A DNA stretch of 6,596 nucleotides, taken from positions 1 through 6,596 of the forward strand of contig JAGLQD010000494.1 of NCBI GenBank assembly GCA_023136985.1, in the 5' to 3' direction. Made by a program: the position numbers and the translations under genes. The notes below the pieces were generated by a model. It was not told the DNA's origin, made no database searches, and saw only the letters and a program-made list of their open reading frames with translations. This DNA is from Candidatus Sabulitectum sp. Its GTDB lineage: Bacteria > Fermentibacterota > Fermentibacteria > Fermentibacterales > JCC-6. The first letter of the stretch is position 1. Each line of letters opens with the position of its first letter. Positions 1-6,564 of this stretch are shown here, in pieces.

Positions 1-1
1 A

Positions 2-550
2 GGAAGATTTGTTCCTGAGCGCAGGCGCCTCTACAGCTGTCATGATCACAACATAAGAGGAAGGCTGCCACAGATAGAGCAGTTCCTGCTTCAGGGGGAT
101 ACTGTTGCAATGGCAAGCGATGCAGGTACACCGGGAATCTCAGACCCTGCTTACCGTGCTGTGGGACTGGCTGTTGAATTGGGTGCTCAGGTTACCATGA
201 TACCCGGTCCGTCCGCGGTTATCATGGCTCTTGTTGTCTCCGGTCTTCCCACAAACAGATTTGCTTTCGAGGGTTTTCTTCCCTTCAAGAAAGGCAAAAG
301 AAGAAAAAGGATCGAGGATATGGCTGACTATACCGGAACGATAGCCTATTATGTGGGTCCTCACCACCTTTCCAAGGTTATTGAGGTTCTGCTCTTAGTA
401 TTTGGTGACAGGCGTTGTTGTGTAGCCAGAGAAATGACCAAACTTCATGAAGAGATCGTCCGGGGTACCCTTTCCGGTCTCAAGGAGAGATATTCAACCT
501 CCGTACCCAAAGGTGAGATAACCCTTCTTGTGGAAGGAGCCTCGAATTGA
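2..550 (+). CDS. rsmI: 16S rRNA (cytidine-1402-2'-O)-methyltransferase RsmI, 5'-truncated by window edge
   Basis: RsmI uses S-adenosylmethionine to methylate the ribose 2'-OH of C1402 in the decoding centre of 16S rRNA (known for the family). Only the last 182 residues are here; compared with E. coli RsmI roughly 60 N-terminal residues lie upstream. The open frame runs to the first bases of the window, so the methionine at 110 is internal, not the start. Visible tetrapyrrole-methylase-fold motifs are CHDHN (residues 13-17 of the fragment), SDAGTPGISDP (39-49), PGPSA, the FEGFLP block, REMTKLHEE and the closing GEITLLVEGA. The protein ends right after this last motif, so it lacks the C-terminal extension of about 60 residues found in E. 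coli RsmI. The usual YESPHR motif reads YVGPHH (350-367), an odd change at a normally conserved spot. The stop overlaps the next gene's TTG start. Confidence 0.93.
   Translation, partial: GRFVPERRRLYSCHDHNIRGRLPQIEQFLLQGDTVAMASDAGTPGISDPAYRAVGLAVELGAQVTMIPGPSAVIMALVVSGLPTNRFAFEGFLPFKKGKRRKRIEDMADYTGTIAYYVGPHHLSKVIEVLLLVFGDRRCCVAREMTKLHEEIVRGTLSGLKERYSTSVPKGEITLLVEGASN
532..539 (+). promoter_or_regulatory. Ribosome binding site for the phosphatidyltransferase TTG start
   Basis: The purine run GGAAGGAG lies inside the end of rsmI, seven bases before the TTG at 547. The in-frame ATG at 568 has no such sequence in front of it. This decides for the TTG start, and its position suggests translational coupling to rsmI. 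Confidence 0.7.
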
Positions 551-1155
551 GTCTTCATAAAGTACGAATGTTTTTCAAAAGTCTGCTGGGTCCGATAATT
601 CCATTTCTGGTCAAACTCGGCGTTACACCTGCAGCTGCCACGATTGCCGGTCTTGTGATAACTATTGTCGGTTCATGGTTTGTGTGGAGGGGAATTTATC
701 TTGCCGGTGGAGCGATCCTCATACTTGGCAGTCTTTTTGATGCAGTTGACGGCAGTATTGCCCGGTTGACAAAAACCTCTTCCAAAGGGGGAGCCGCACT
801 CGATTCCGTTATGGACAGGGTGGGTGAAATAGTTGTTTTAACTGCGGTGCTTGCAGGAAAAGCCGGAAGTGAACATGATAGCTTGTTGTATATTATCCCC
901 ATGGCTATGGGCGGCTCACTTCTTGTGAGTTACGTTCGTGCCCGTGCTGAGGGGCTTGGTATTGATTGTGAGGTTGGTCTGTTCACCAGAACAGAGAGGC
1001 TTGTGCTGGTAATTGCCGGTGTTGTTTTCTCTGCTTTCTGGGGATCAGTGATTCTAATGTGGGCTTGTGCTGTTATTGCAGCAGGCTCCTGGGTCACAGC
1101 TTTGCAGCGGTTGTTGAAAGTTACACGGGATGGGAATGGGATACCTCTGGACTAG
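547..1155 (+). CDS. CDP-alcohol phosphatidyltransferase, probable phosphatidylinositol-phosphate synthase
   Basis: This is an integral membrane enzyme of 202 residues that moves a phosphatidyl group from CDP-diacylglycerol to an alcohol, releasing CMP. The complete family signature D65-x2-D68-G69-x2-A72-R73-x8-G82-x3-D86-x3-D90 is present; its aspartates bind the metals and the CDP group in this family. Several hydrophobic segments surround it (about 15-45, 50-64, 94-106, 112-130, 150-180). The SYVRARAEGLG block (128-138) and the following GLFTRTERL block (144-152) closely resemble the mycobacterial PgsA1 type, in which inositol 3-phosphate is the acceptor. With ino1 immediately downstream, phosphatidylinositol-phosphate synthase is the best call. 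Phosphatidylglycerophosphate synthase or an archaetidylinositol-phosphate synthase-like role are the alternatives. Translation starts at TTG, supported by the strong ribosome binding site before it; TTG and the rsmI stop overlap as TTGA. No PIP phosphatase gene is seen in the window. Confidence 0.85.
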   Translation: MSLHKVRMFFKSLLGPIIPFLVKLGVTPAAATIAGLVITIVGSWFVWRGIYLAGGAILILGSLFDAVDGSIARLTKTSSKGGAALDSVMDRVGEIVVLTAVLAGKAGSEHDSLLYIIPMAMGGSLLVSYVRARAEGLGIDCEVGLFTRTERLVLVIAGVVFSAFWGSVILMWACAVIAAGSWVTALQRLLKVTRDGNGIPLD

Positions 1156-1166
1156 AGGTGTCTTTT
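1138..1166 (+). terminator. Terminator-like hairpin over the stop codon, followed by a short T run
   Basis: Bases 1140-1148 pair with 1154-1162 (nine pairs, one of them G-U) around a five-base loop GGACT. Two more G-U pairs (1138-1139 with 1163-1164) are possible. A TTTT run follows at 1163-1166. The TAG stop of the phosphatidyltransferase gene (1153-1155) lies across the loop and stem. The stem has moderate G+C and the T run is short and then broken by CC, so a partial terminator or attenuator before ino1 is more likely than a full stop of transcription. Activity is inference only. Confidence 0.4.
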
Positions 1167-1189
1167 CCTGCGAAACATTATACCCGTCA

Positions 1190-1195
1190 GGGAGG
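1190..1195 (+). promoter_or_regulatory. ino1: Ribosome binding site deciding the ino1 start
   Basis: GGGAGG ends six bases before the ATG at 1202. It is a near-consensus Shine-Dalgarno site and selects this start over the in-frame ATG at 1130, which lies inside the preceding gene and would add 24 residues unlike the family. Confidence 0.8.
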
Positions 1196-1201
1196 ATATT
1201 G

Positions 1202-2317
1202 ATGTCAAAGAAAGTAAGGGTTGCTATTATTGGAGTGGGCAACTGCGCAAGCAGTCTTGTCCAGGGTGTAGAGTTCTACAGAAACTCAAAAGACGAAGAT
1301 ACTGTTCCCGGTCTTATGCATGTTAATCTTGGTGGCTACCATGTTAAGGATGTCGAATTCAGTGCTGCTTTTGATATTAACACCACAAAGGTAGGAAAGG
1401 ATCTCAGCGAGGCCATTTTCGCTGATCCTAACTGTACAATAAAACTCTGCGATGTTCCCAATCTTGGTGTAAATGTTCACAGGGGAATGACTCACGATGG
1501 TATCGGAAAATATCTTAAGCCTGTGATTGAAAAGGCTCCTGGACCAACAGCGGATATAGTGAGCATTCTTAAAGAAACGAAGACAGATGTTGTTGTAAGT
1601 TATCTTCCTGTGGGCAGCGAAGAGGCAACGAAGTGGTATGTTGAGCAGATCCTTGAAGCAGGTTGTGCCTTTGTTAACGCAATTCCTGTGTTCATTGCCC
1701 GTGAGCCTTACTGGCAGAAGCGTTTCCGCGACAAGAATCTCCCGTGCATGGGGGATGACATCAAGAGTCAGGTGGGCGCAACTATTCTTCACAGAGTAAT
1801 GACAAGACTCTTCCAGGACCGTGGAGTAAGACTTGACCGTACATACCAGCTAAATGTTGGTGGAAACACTGATTTCCTCAACATGCTCGAGCGTGAGCGT
1901 CTTGAATCAAAGAAGATCAGCAAGACCAATGCTGTTACCAGTCAGATCCCAGGCGGAATGCTGCCTCGCAATGTACACATCGGCCCAAGTGATTACATCG
2001 AGTGGCTTGATGACAGGAAGTGGTGTTACATCCGTATGGAGGGAACCAGTTTCGGTAATGTTCCTTTGAACATCGAAGCAAAACTGGAAGTATGGGACAG
2101 TCCAAACAGTGCCGGTGTTATTATCGATGCTGTCCGCTGTGCCAAACTCGGACTGGATAATGGGCTTAGCGGTGCTCTTGAAGCCCCGTCCAGCTACTTC
2201 TTCAAGTCTCCTCCTGTGCAGTATTACGATGATGAGTGTCACAGAATGACAGAAGAGTACATTACCACCTACGGTAAGAAAAAAACTGACAGCAAGATAA
2301 AAGCTGATAAGAAGTAG
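1202..2317 (+). CDS. ino1: Myo-inositol-3-phosphate synthase (Ino1), actinobacterial/archaeal type
   Basis: The enzyme converts glucose 6-phosphate to 1L-myo-inositol 1-phosphate (= inositol 3-phosphate) by an NAD-dependent oxidation, aldol-like ring closure and reduction in the cytoplasm. From the ATG at 1202 it has 371 residues, close to the mycobacterial enzyme and much shorter than eukaryotic forms. The Rossmann motif VAIIGVGNCASS is at 7-18. The highly conserved blocks VSYLPVGSEEA, GDDIKSQVGAT (184-194), LNVGGNTDFLNMLERERLES (about 217-236), KKISKT (237-242) and WDSPNSAGVIIDAVR (298-312) are all intact and nearly identical to actinobacterial Ino1, so it should be active. The end carries a lysine-rich tail (KKKTDSKIKADKK) beyond the usual end of the family. 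It lies 46 bases after the phosphatidyltransferase gene, whose product would use inositol 3-phosphate. Its messenger may be tuned by the hairpin in that gap. Confidence 0.96.
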   Translation: MSKKVRVAIIGVGNCASSLVQGVEFYRNSKDEDTVPGLMHVNLGGYHVKDVEFSAAFDINTTKVGKDLSEAIFADPNCTIKLCDVPNLGVNVHRGMTHDGIGKYLKPVIEKAPGPTADIVSILKETKTDVVVSYLPVGSEEATKWYVEQILEAGCAFVNAIPVFIAREPYWQKRFRDKNLPCMGDDIKSQVGATILHRVMTRLFQDRGVRLDRTYQLNVGGNTDFLNMLERERLESKKISKTNAVTSQIPGGMLPRNVHIGPSDYIEWLDDRKWCYIRMEGTSFGNVPLNIEAKLEVWDSPNSAGVIIDAVRCAKLGLDNGLSGALEAPSSYFFKSPPVQYYDDECHRMTEEYITTYGKKKTDSKIKADKK

Positions 2318-2331
2318 GAAAGAGAGATAAT

Positions 2332-2973
2332 TTGCCCGGACTTTTCGTAACCTTTGAGGGCGTAGAAGGCTCGGGCAAGTCATCCAGATGCAGACATCTG
2401 ATTGAGGCCCTCCAGAACGCCGGCAGTGAGACTGTTTTCACTCGGGAGCCTGGAGGGCCTGATGTTTCCGAGAGAATCAGGTCGCTTCTACTTAATCCTG
2501 AACTTGATGTTCCCCCTCTTACTGAACTCATGCTTTATTTTGCCAGCAGAGCCGCCAATGTTCACAGGGTGATCAGACCTGCTCTGCAAAGGGGAGCAAC
2601 CGTTCTGTGTGACAGATTCAGTGATGCTACTTTTGCGTATCAGGGTTGGGGAAGGGGTCTTCCTATTCAGGAGATGAGAGCTGCCAACGATCTTGCAACC
2701 GGTGGTCTGAAACCGGATTTGACAATTCTCATGGATCTTGATCCGGAAGAGGGCTTTAGAAGAATGAATATATCCGGGAGAAAGCTGGACAGGATTGAAA
2801 TGGAGGCTCTTTCATTTCATCGCAGAGTCAGGGAAGGCTACTGCCACCTGGCCCGGCTGGAACCAGATCGTTTCTTGACAGTTGATGGCATGCTCAGCGA
2901 AGAGCAGCAGGATTTATTGATACTGAATGAGGTGCTTGAAAGAAGCACATACAGGAAGGCTGACCGTTTATGA
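2332..2973 (+). CDS. tmk: Thymidylate kinase (dTMP kinase)
   Basis: Tmk phosphorylates dTMP to dTDP with ATP, the step before dTTP in DNA precursor synthesis. The 213-residue length is typical. Seen in order: the P-loop GVEGSGKS (10-17), TREPGG (37-42), the dTMP-binding and catalytic DRF motif with DATFAYQGWGRG (94-109), and an arginine-rich LID region around GRKLDRIE (149-156), followed by RVREGY (165-170). A glycine rather than arginine in the P-loop with basic residues in the LID matches the bacterial type II enzyme. The usual YQGGGRG reads YQGWGRG, a small oddity. The start is a TTG 14 bases after the ino1 stop; the purine-rich stretch AGGAAAGAGAG (2316-2326) precedes it. No ATG is available before the P-loop, so the TTG is well supported. 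It overlaps the next gene by four bases (ATGA). Confidence 0.95.
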   Translation: MPGLFVTFEGVEGSGKSSRCRHLIEALQNAGSETVFTREPGGPDVSERIRSLLLNPELDVPPLTELMLYFASRAANVHRVIRPALQRGATVLCDRFSDATFAYQGWGRGLPIQEMRAANDLATGGLKPDLTILMDLDPEEGFRRMNISGRKLDRIEMEALSFHRRVREGYCHLARLEPDRFLTVDGMLSEEQQDLLILNEVLERSTYRKADRL

Positions 2974-4451
2974 AAGACCTTGTACCTGGCTGGGTTGCTG
3001 CAACAACTGGTATTCTTCTGCTGACAACAGCGCTTGTACTGGGGCTTCCCCCAGTGGCAGATGCCAGCGATGAAGAGACCCCTGCTGCCCGCGCATCTTC
3101 TCTTGAGCTGTTTTTTGATGTTTACGGCATTACCAGGTCATCCTATGTTGATACGGTTCAGAGCAGAGAGCTTGTAGAGGAAGCTCTTCAGGGGATGCTT
3201 CAATCTCTCGATCCTAACAGCGTGCTTTTGACTCCCGAGGAACTTGAGAACCTGCAGATCCAACTGGAAGGGTCCTTCGAAGGTGTAGGAATTACCCTGG
3301 GGCAGAGGGATAACTGGCTTACAGTTATATCTCCTCTTGAGGGTACTCCTGCGTACAGGGCAGGCATGAAGGCTGGCGATCGCATTGTGGAGATCGATGG
3401 TGTTTCTACCGAGGGAATAACAACAACTGAAGCCGTTTCTTTTATCAGAGGTCCCGGGGGAACTGTTGTTGACTTGACCGTTCAGAGACCGGGAATGGAT
3501 GAGCCAATTGTTTTCCCCATAGAAAGGGATGTAATTGATTTTCCGTCAGTTTCTGCTGATTTTATGGTTCAGCCGGGCATCGGTTATGTAAGGCTTTCCA
3601 GATTCAGCGAGGAATCAGCCACAGAGGTATACAATGCTGTTACCGAACTACGCGACCTGGGTGCAGAAAAAATGATTCTGGATCTTCGGGGAAACTCCGG
3701 CGGGTTGATGCTTCCTTCAATTGATGTTGCGGATATTTTTCTTCCTGCAGGAGCGGTTGTGGTGACCACAAGGGGGCAGGCTGTGGGTGAATACACCTAC
3801 AGAACCAGAAGAGGTGTTCTGTACAGTGGTGAGCTTGTTCTGCTTGTTGATGGTGGCAGTGCCAGCTCTTCTGAGATCCTGGCAGGCGCTCTTCAGGATC
3901 AGAATGCAGCCACGCTGATCGGAACCAGAACTTTCGGTAAAGGATCAGTTCAGTCCCTCTCCGACCTGGGGGAGTACCCCGGGCTTGGCCATTACGGCGT
4001 TAAACTGACCACCGCCAGGTACTACACTCCCAATGGAAACAGTATTGATAGAACTCTGCGGGAAGATTTTATGGAATCGGATGCTGAAGAAGTGTGGGGG
4101 ATTACACCAGATATTACCGTTGAGCCTGATTCCTTTGGCGTTGCTCTTGTTGCTGAACTCGAATTCGATGGGCATTTCTTTCATTTTGCTGTGGACTACA
4201 CTTTGGAGAATGAGATAGCCCTTGATTTCTGGCCGGATGAAGCTCTTTTCCTGGAGTTTAGAGAGTATCTTGATTCTGAGGAGATAGAGTACACTGAAGA
4301 AGAATTTACAGAGAGCCTTTTTTATATCGAGCGAGCTCTTCTTCGGGAGATTGCTCTGCGTGAGTGGCCCATGAGTCGCTACTATGAGGTAACTGCACCT
4401 CATGATGAAGCCGTTGTCCGTGCAATCGAGTTTCTTACGGAAGGCCAGTAG
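2970..4451 (+). CDS. S41-family C-terminal processing protease with PDZ domain (Ctp/Tsp type)
   Basis: This serine protease of 493 residues is predicted to be exported and to trim or degrade proteins from their C-termini outside the cytoplasmic membrane. A hydrophobic signal or anchor segment spans about 8-30, with a possible cleavage site after VADA (29-32); there is no lipobox cysteine. A helical cap region (about 44-100) is followed by a PDZ domain (about 102-188; GVGITL, AGMKAGDRIVEIDG). The protease core contains DLRGNSGGL (238-246), the serine motif GGSASSSEI (catalytic S299 by alignment) and TFGKGSVQ (K324, Q328). The 25-residue Ser-Lys spacing and the Gln four after Lys match CtpB and Tsp, so the Ser-Lys-Gln triad is intact. 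After about residue 390 there is an acidic, mostly helical domain of some 100 residues that the basic family lacks. ATG overlaps the tmk stop; AGGAAGG (2953-2959) is the likely ribosome binding site. Confidence 0.93.
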   Translation: MKDLVPGWVAATTGILLLTTALVLGLPPVADASDEETPAARASSLELFFDVYGITRSSYVDTVQSRELVEEALQGMLQSLDPNSVLLTPEELENLQIQLEGSFEGVGITLGQRDNWLTVISPLEGTPAYRAGMKAGDRIVEIDGVSTEGITTTEAVSFIRGPGGTVVDLTVQRPGMDEPIVFPIERDVIDFPSVSADFMVQPGIGYVRLSRFSEESATEVYNAVTELRDLGAEKMILDLRGNSGGLMLPSIDVADIFLPAGAVVVTTRGQAVGEYTYRTRRGVLYSGELVLLVDGGSASSSEILAGALQDQNAATLIGTRTFGKGSVQSLSDLGEYPGLGHYGVKLTTARYYTPNGNSIDRTLREDFMESDAEEVWGITPDITVEPDSFGVALVAELEFDGHFFHFAVDYTLENEIALDFWPDEALFLEFREYLDSEEIEYTEEEFTESLFYIERALLREIALREWPMSRYYEVTAPHDEAVVRAIEFLTEGQ

Positions 4452-4453
4452 CA

Positions 4454-5845
4454 ATGGTAATCAAGTTTGGCACATCAGGGTGGCGTGGAGTAATTTCCAG
4501 AGAATTCACCTGGGAGCGGGCTATGGCCGTTGTGGATGCAATTGCAATAAGGCTTTCAGAAACCGGCCACAGCAGTATTGCAATCGGAGGAGACTGCCGT
4601 TTCCTATCACCGGAGCTTGCAGATGCCACAGCAGAGAGAATGGCAGGATACGGATTCAGGGCGTATGTATCAGAGAGAAGCGTACCTACACCAGTTCTGT
4701 CCCATGCCTGCAGAAAAATGGAGCTTGGGGGAGTTATTAACTTTACTGCAAGCCATAATCCACCTCTGTACAACGGCATCAAATTCAGCCCTTTTCATGG
4801 AGGCCCGGCAGATAGCAGGGATACTGCAAGGATTGAAGAGTTGATAGTTTCAGCTTCTGTTCCTGAGACCAGAACAGGAGGAGCTGTGGTGATAAGTGAT
4901 TTCATCACATCCTACCTTGAAGACATCAATGAATTTATAAAAGTTGATACTTTCAAAAAGACTGATTCTCTCAGGGTTGTTTACGACGCTTTCAGTGGTG
5001 CGGGTAGCGGTGTTCTTGATAAAAAGCTTATTGAGCTTGGCGGGTTTGTCCGGGTTCTGAACGGCAAAAGGGATCCTCTCTTTGCCGGGCGTCAGCATCC
5101 GGAACCCAACGAGCAGTGTCTTAAAGATCTTTCGGAGAGCGTGCTGAGAAGCGGCGCATCTCTGGGGGTGGCAACAGACGGTGATGCTGACCGGTTCGGG
5201 ATCGTTGATGAGAATGGAGTTTATGTCACTCCTCACGATTTCATGGCTCTTCTTGTTGATTACCTTGCAGAATCAGGTCACACAGGCAGGGTGGTCCGTT
5301 CAATAACCACTGGCAGCCTTCTTGACAGAGTGGCAGAATCTCGCGGTCTTGAAGTTCTTGTAACTCCAGTTGGTTTCAAGTACCTTGGTGCAGAGATATT
5401 AAAAGGGGGAGTTCTTCTGGCAGGCGAGGAAAGCGGGGGACTCTCTCTGGGAACTCATGTTCCTGAAAAAGATGGAGTACTTGCCGGTCTTCTTGCTGCG
5501 GAGATGGTTTGTCATTACGGGGAAGGCCTCGGCTCTCTTCTTACCAGAATGTGGGCTGTGCATGGCAGGTTCTACAATACGAGACTAGATCTTACTCTTG
5601 ATCCTGTCATGGAAGAGCAGATAAGGGAGAAACTATTCAATTCAGACATGAGAGAAGCAGCAGGACTGCCTGTACGGCGTATTGATCGTATAGACGGAGT
5701 CCAACTGGTTTTTGATAACGACACATGGGTTCTTGTAAGACTTAGTGGTACAGAACCTCTTGCGAGAATATATGTTCAGTCGCCCAGCCTGGAGGAAAAC
5801 GAGAGAATAGCCGTAGCAATGGCTGCAGAATTTAGAAAGAACTGA
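4454..5845 (+). CDS. Alpha-D-phosphohexomutase (phosphoglucomutase/phosphomannomutase family, PGM_like2-type)
   Basis: Members of this family move a phosphate between C1 and C6 of a hexose (glucose, mannose or glucosamine phosphates) through a phosphoserine. The 463-residue protein has all four family signatures in order: the catalytic loop TASHNP with phospho-acceptor S100, the metal loop DGDADR (242-247), the sugar-recognition loop GEESGG (324-329) and the phosphate-binding loop RLSGTEP (429-435). The opening IKFGTSGWRG and the VTPVGFKYLG and HVPEKDGVLAG blocks resemble the PGM_like2 subgroup, whose substrate is not firmly known. GEESGG differs from the GEMSGH of PMM/PGM and GlmM, which argues against calling it GlmM. 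A glucose 1-phosphate/6-phosphate activity would supply the Ino1 substrate, but that is inference. The start lies two bases after the protease stop, with GGAAGG at 4439-4444 as ribosome binding site. Confidence 0.9.
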   Translation: MVIKFGTSGWRGVISREFTWERAMAVVDAIAIRLSETGHSSIAIGGDCRFLSPELADATAERMAGYGFRAYVSERSVPTPVLSHACRKMELGGVINFTASHNPPLYNGIKFSPFHGGPADSRDTARIEELIVSASVPETRTGGAVVISDFITSYLEDINEFIKVDTFKKTDSLRVVYDAFSGAGSGVLDKKLIELGGFVRVLNGKRDPLFAGRQHPEPNEQCLKDLSESVLRSGASLGVATDGDADRFGIVDENGVYVTPHDFMALLVDYLAESGHTGRVVRSITTGSLLDRVAESRGLEVLVTPVGFKYLGAEILKGGVLLAGEESGGLSLGTHVPEKDGVLAGLLAAEMVCHYGEGLGSLLTRMWAVHGRFYNTRLDLTLDPVMEEQIREKLFNSDMREAAGLPVRRIDRIDGVQLVFDNDTWVLVRLSGTEPLARIYVQSPSLEENERIAVAMAAEFRKN

Positions 5846-5846
5846 T

Positions 5847-6326
5847 ATGAGAATATTTGAAGAAACTCTTTCTATTCCCATCACATCCATTCCACGGGGA
5901 AGCACTTATGAAACCTTTACGCTGGAAATGAAGAATGTTCCCTGGAACATCCCGGGAGCAACTTTCAGTTCCGAAGAGGGTTTTCTTGATATTGATGTGG
6001 TTAGAACAGAATACGAAATAATTGTCAAAGGCTTTCTTGAAGCAGAATTTACAGTGGAGTGTGCCAGATGCCTTGCTCCTGTCACCTTCCCTGTTACTGC
6101 CCAGATCGAAAGAATGTATTCCTGGAACCCGGATATGCTTTCAGATCCGGAAGTTGAGCAGGTCTCGCACAATGATGGAACACTTTGTATATTAGACCCC
6201 GTTCGTGAAGCGATTATATTTTCCCTTCCTGTGATGCCTCTCTGTACTGAAAAGTGCAGAGGTCTTTGTCCCAGGTGTGGAATTAATCGTAATTTAGAAG
6301 AATGTGAACACGATCTCGAAGCCTGA
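5847..6326 (+). CDS. yceD: YceD / DUF177 family protein
   Basis: This 159-residue protein belongs to the DUF177 family, usually encoded just before rpmF, as here. Family members are linked to 23S rRNA accumulation or processing in bacteria and plastids; the exact biochemical act is not known. The defining features are present: CARC (C72, C75) in the middle, the DPVREAIIFSLPVMPLC segment, and the tail CRGLCPRCGINRN with C133, C137, C141 and C144, likely metal-binding or structural cysteines. A further cysteine (C153) follows near the end. The ATG comes one base after the mutase stop; only a weak purine stretch (AGAAAGAA, 5834-5841) precedes it, which suggests coupled translation. The TGA stop sits in the loop of a perfect hairpin. 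Confidence 0.9.
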   Translation: MRIFEETLSIPITSIPRGSTYETFTLEMKNVPWNIPGATFSSEEGFLDIDVVRTEYEIIVKGFLEAEFTVECARCLAPVTFPVTAQIERMYSWNPDMLSDPEVEQVSHNDGTLCILDPVREAIIFSLPVMPLCTEKCRGLCPRCGINRNLEECEHDLEA

Positions 6327-6334
6327 GCTTCGAG
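6315..6334 (+). other. Perfect 8-bp hairpin with the yceD stop codon in its loop
   Basis: CTCGAAGC (6315-6322) and GCTTCGAG (6327-6334) are exact reverse complements around the four-base loop CTGA, whose last three bases are the yceD stop. No T run follows, so it is not an ordinary intrinsic terminator. It lies 24 bases before the rpmF start and could influence translation coupling, RNA processing or stability. The structure is seen in the sequence; any role is inference. Confidence 0.45.
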
Positions 6335-6358
6335 CGTATAGATGAAAGCGAGAACCAG

Positions 6359-6541
6359 ATGCCCGTTCCAAAAAGAAGGCATTCCTCCACAAGGCGCGAC
6401 AAAGGTCGTACCCATTGGAAGATTGCTGTGAAGTCAACAAGTTCATGTCCTCAGTGCGGAGAGCCCAGGCTTCCCCACCGAGTGTGTAAGCATTGCGGTT
6501 TTTACAATGGCCGACAGGTTACAGAGCCTGTTGAAGATTAG
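6359..6541 (+). CDS. rpmF: 50S ribosomal protein L32, zinc-ribbon form
   Basis: L32 is a small protein of the large ribosomal subunit. The 60-residue sequence opens with MPVPKRRHSSTRRDKGRTHW, the usual basic start of the family, and carries a zinc ribbon CPQC (C30, C33) and CKHC (C43, C46) around EPRLPHRVC. All four cysteines are kept, so it is the zinc-binding (C+) form. The acidic tail TEPVED extends slightly past the usual end. It sits in the conserved yceD-rpmF-plsX order, 32 bases after yceD. The ribosome binding site is weak (GAAAGCGAGAA, 6344-6354). Confidence 0.96.
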   Translation: MPVPKRRHSSTRRDKGRTHWKIAVKSTSSCPQCGEPRLPHRVCKHCGFYNGRQVTEPVED

Positions 6542-6564
6542 TCTTATCCAGCGGTTGCCAGAAC

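Noticed and set aside
1171..1190. Possible separate ino1 promoter (CATTAT at 1176-1181 as a -10 box)
   Set aside because: Only four of six positions match the consensus and no -35 box is seen at the right distance.
1130..1201. Upstream in-frame extension of ino1 starting at the ATG at 1130
   Set aside because: It lies inside the preceding gene and its 24 residues do not resemble the family; the ATG at 1202 has a near-consensus ribosome binding site and the usual Ino1 N-terminus.
1286..1792. Long minus-strand open frames such as 1286-1792, 1907-2383, 3945-4454 and 5906-6415
   Set aside because: Each lies opposite a clearly identified gene, has low-complexity or unfamily-like sequence, and lacks a supporting context.
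3965..3983. Strong G+C-rich hairpin inside the protease gene
   Set aside because: It lies in well-conserved coding sequence with no T run after it; the pairing is probably a by-product of the codons for LGEYPG.
4857..4877. Inverted repeat CTGTTC/GAACAG with a nine-base loop inside the phosphohexomutase gene
   Set aside because: Six base pairs in coding sequence are expected by chance at this length, and nothing nearby suggests a function.
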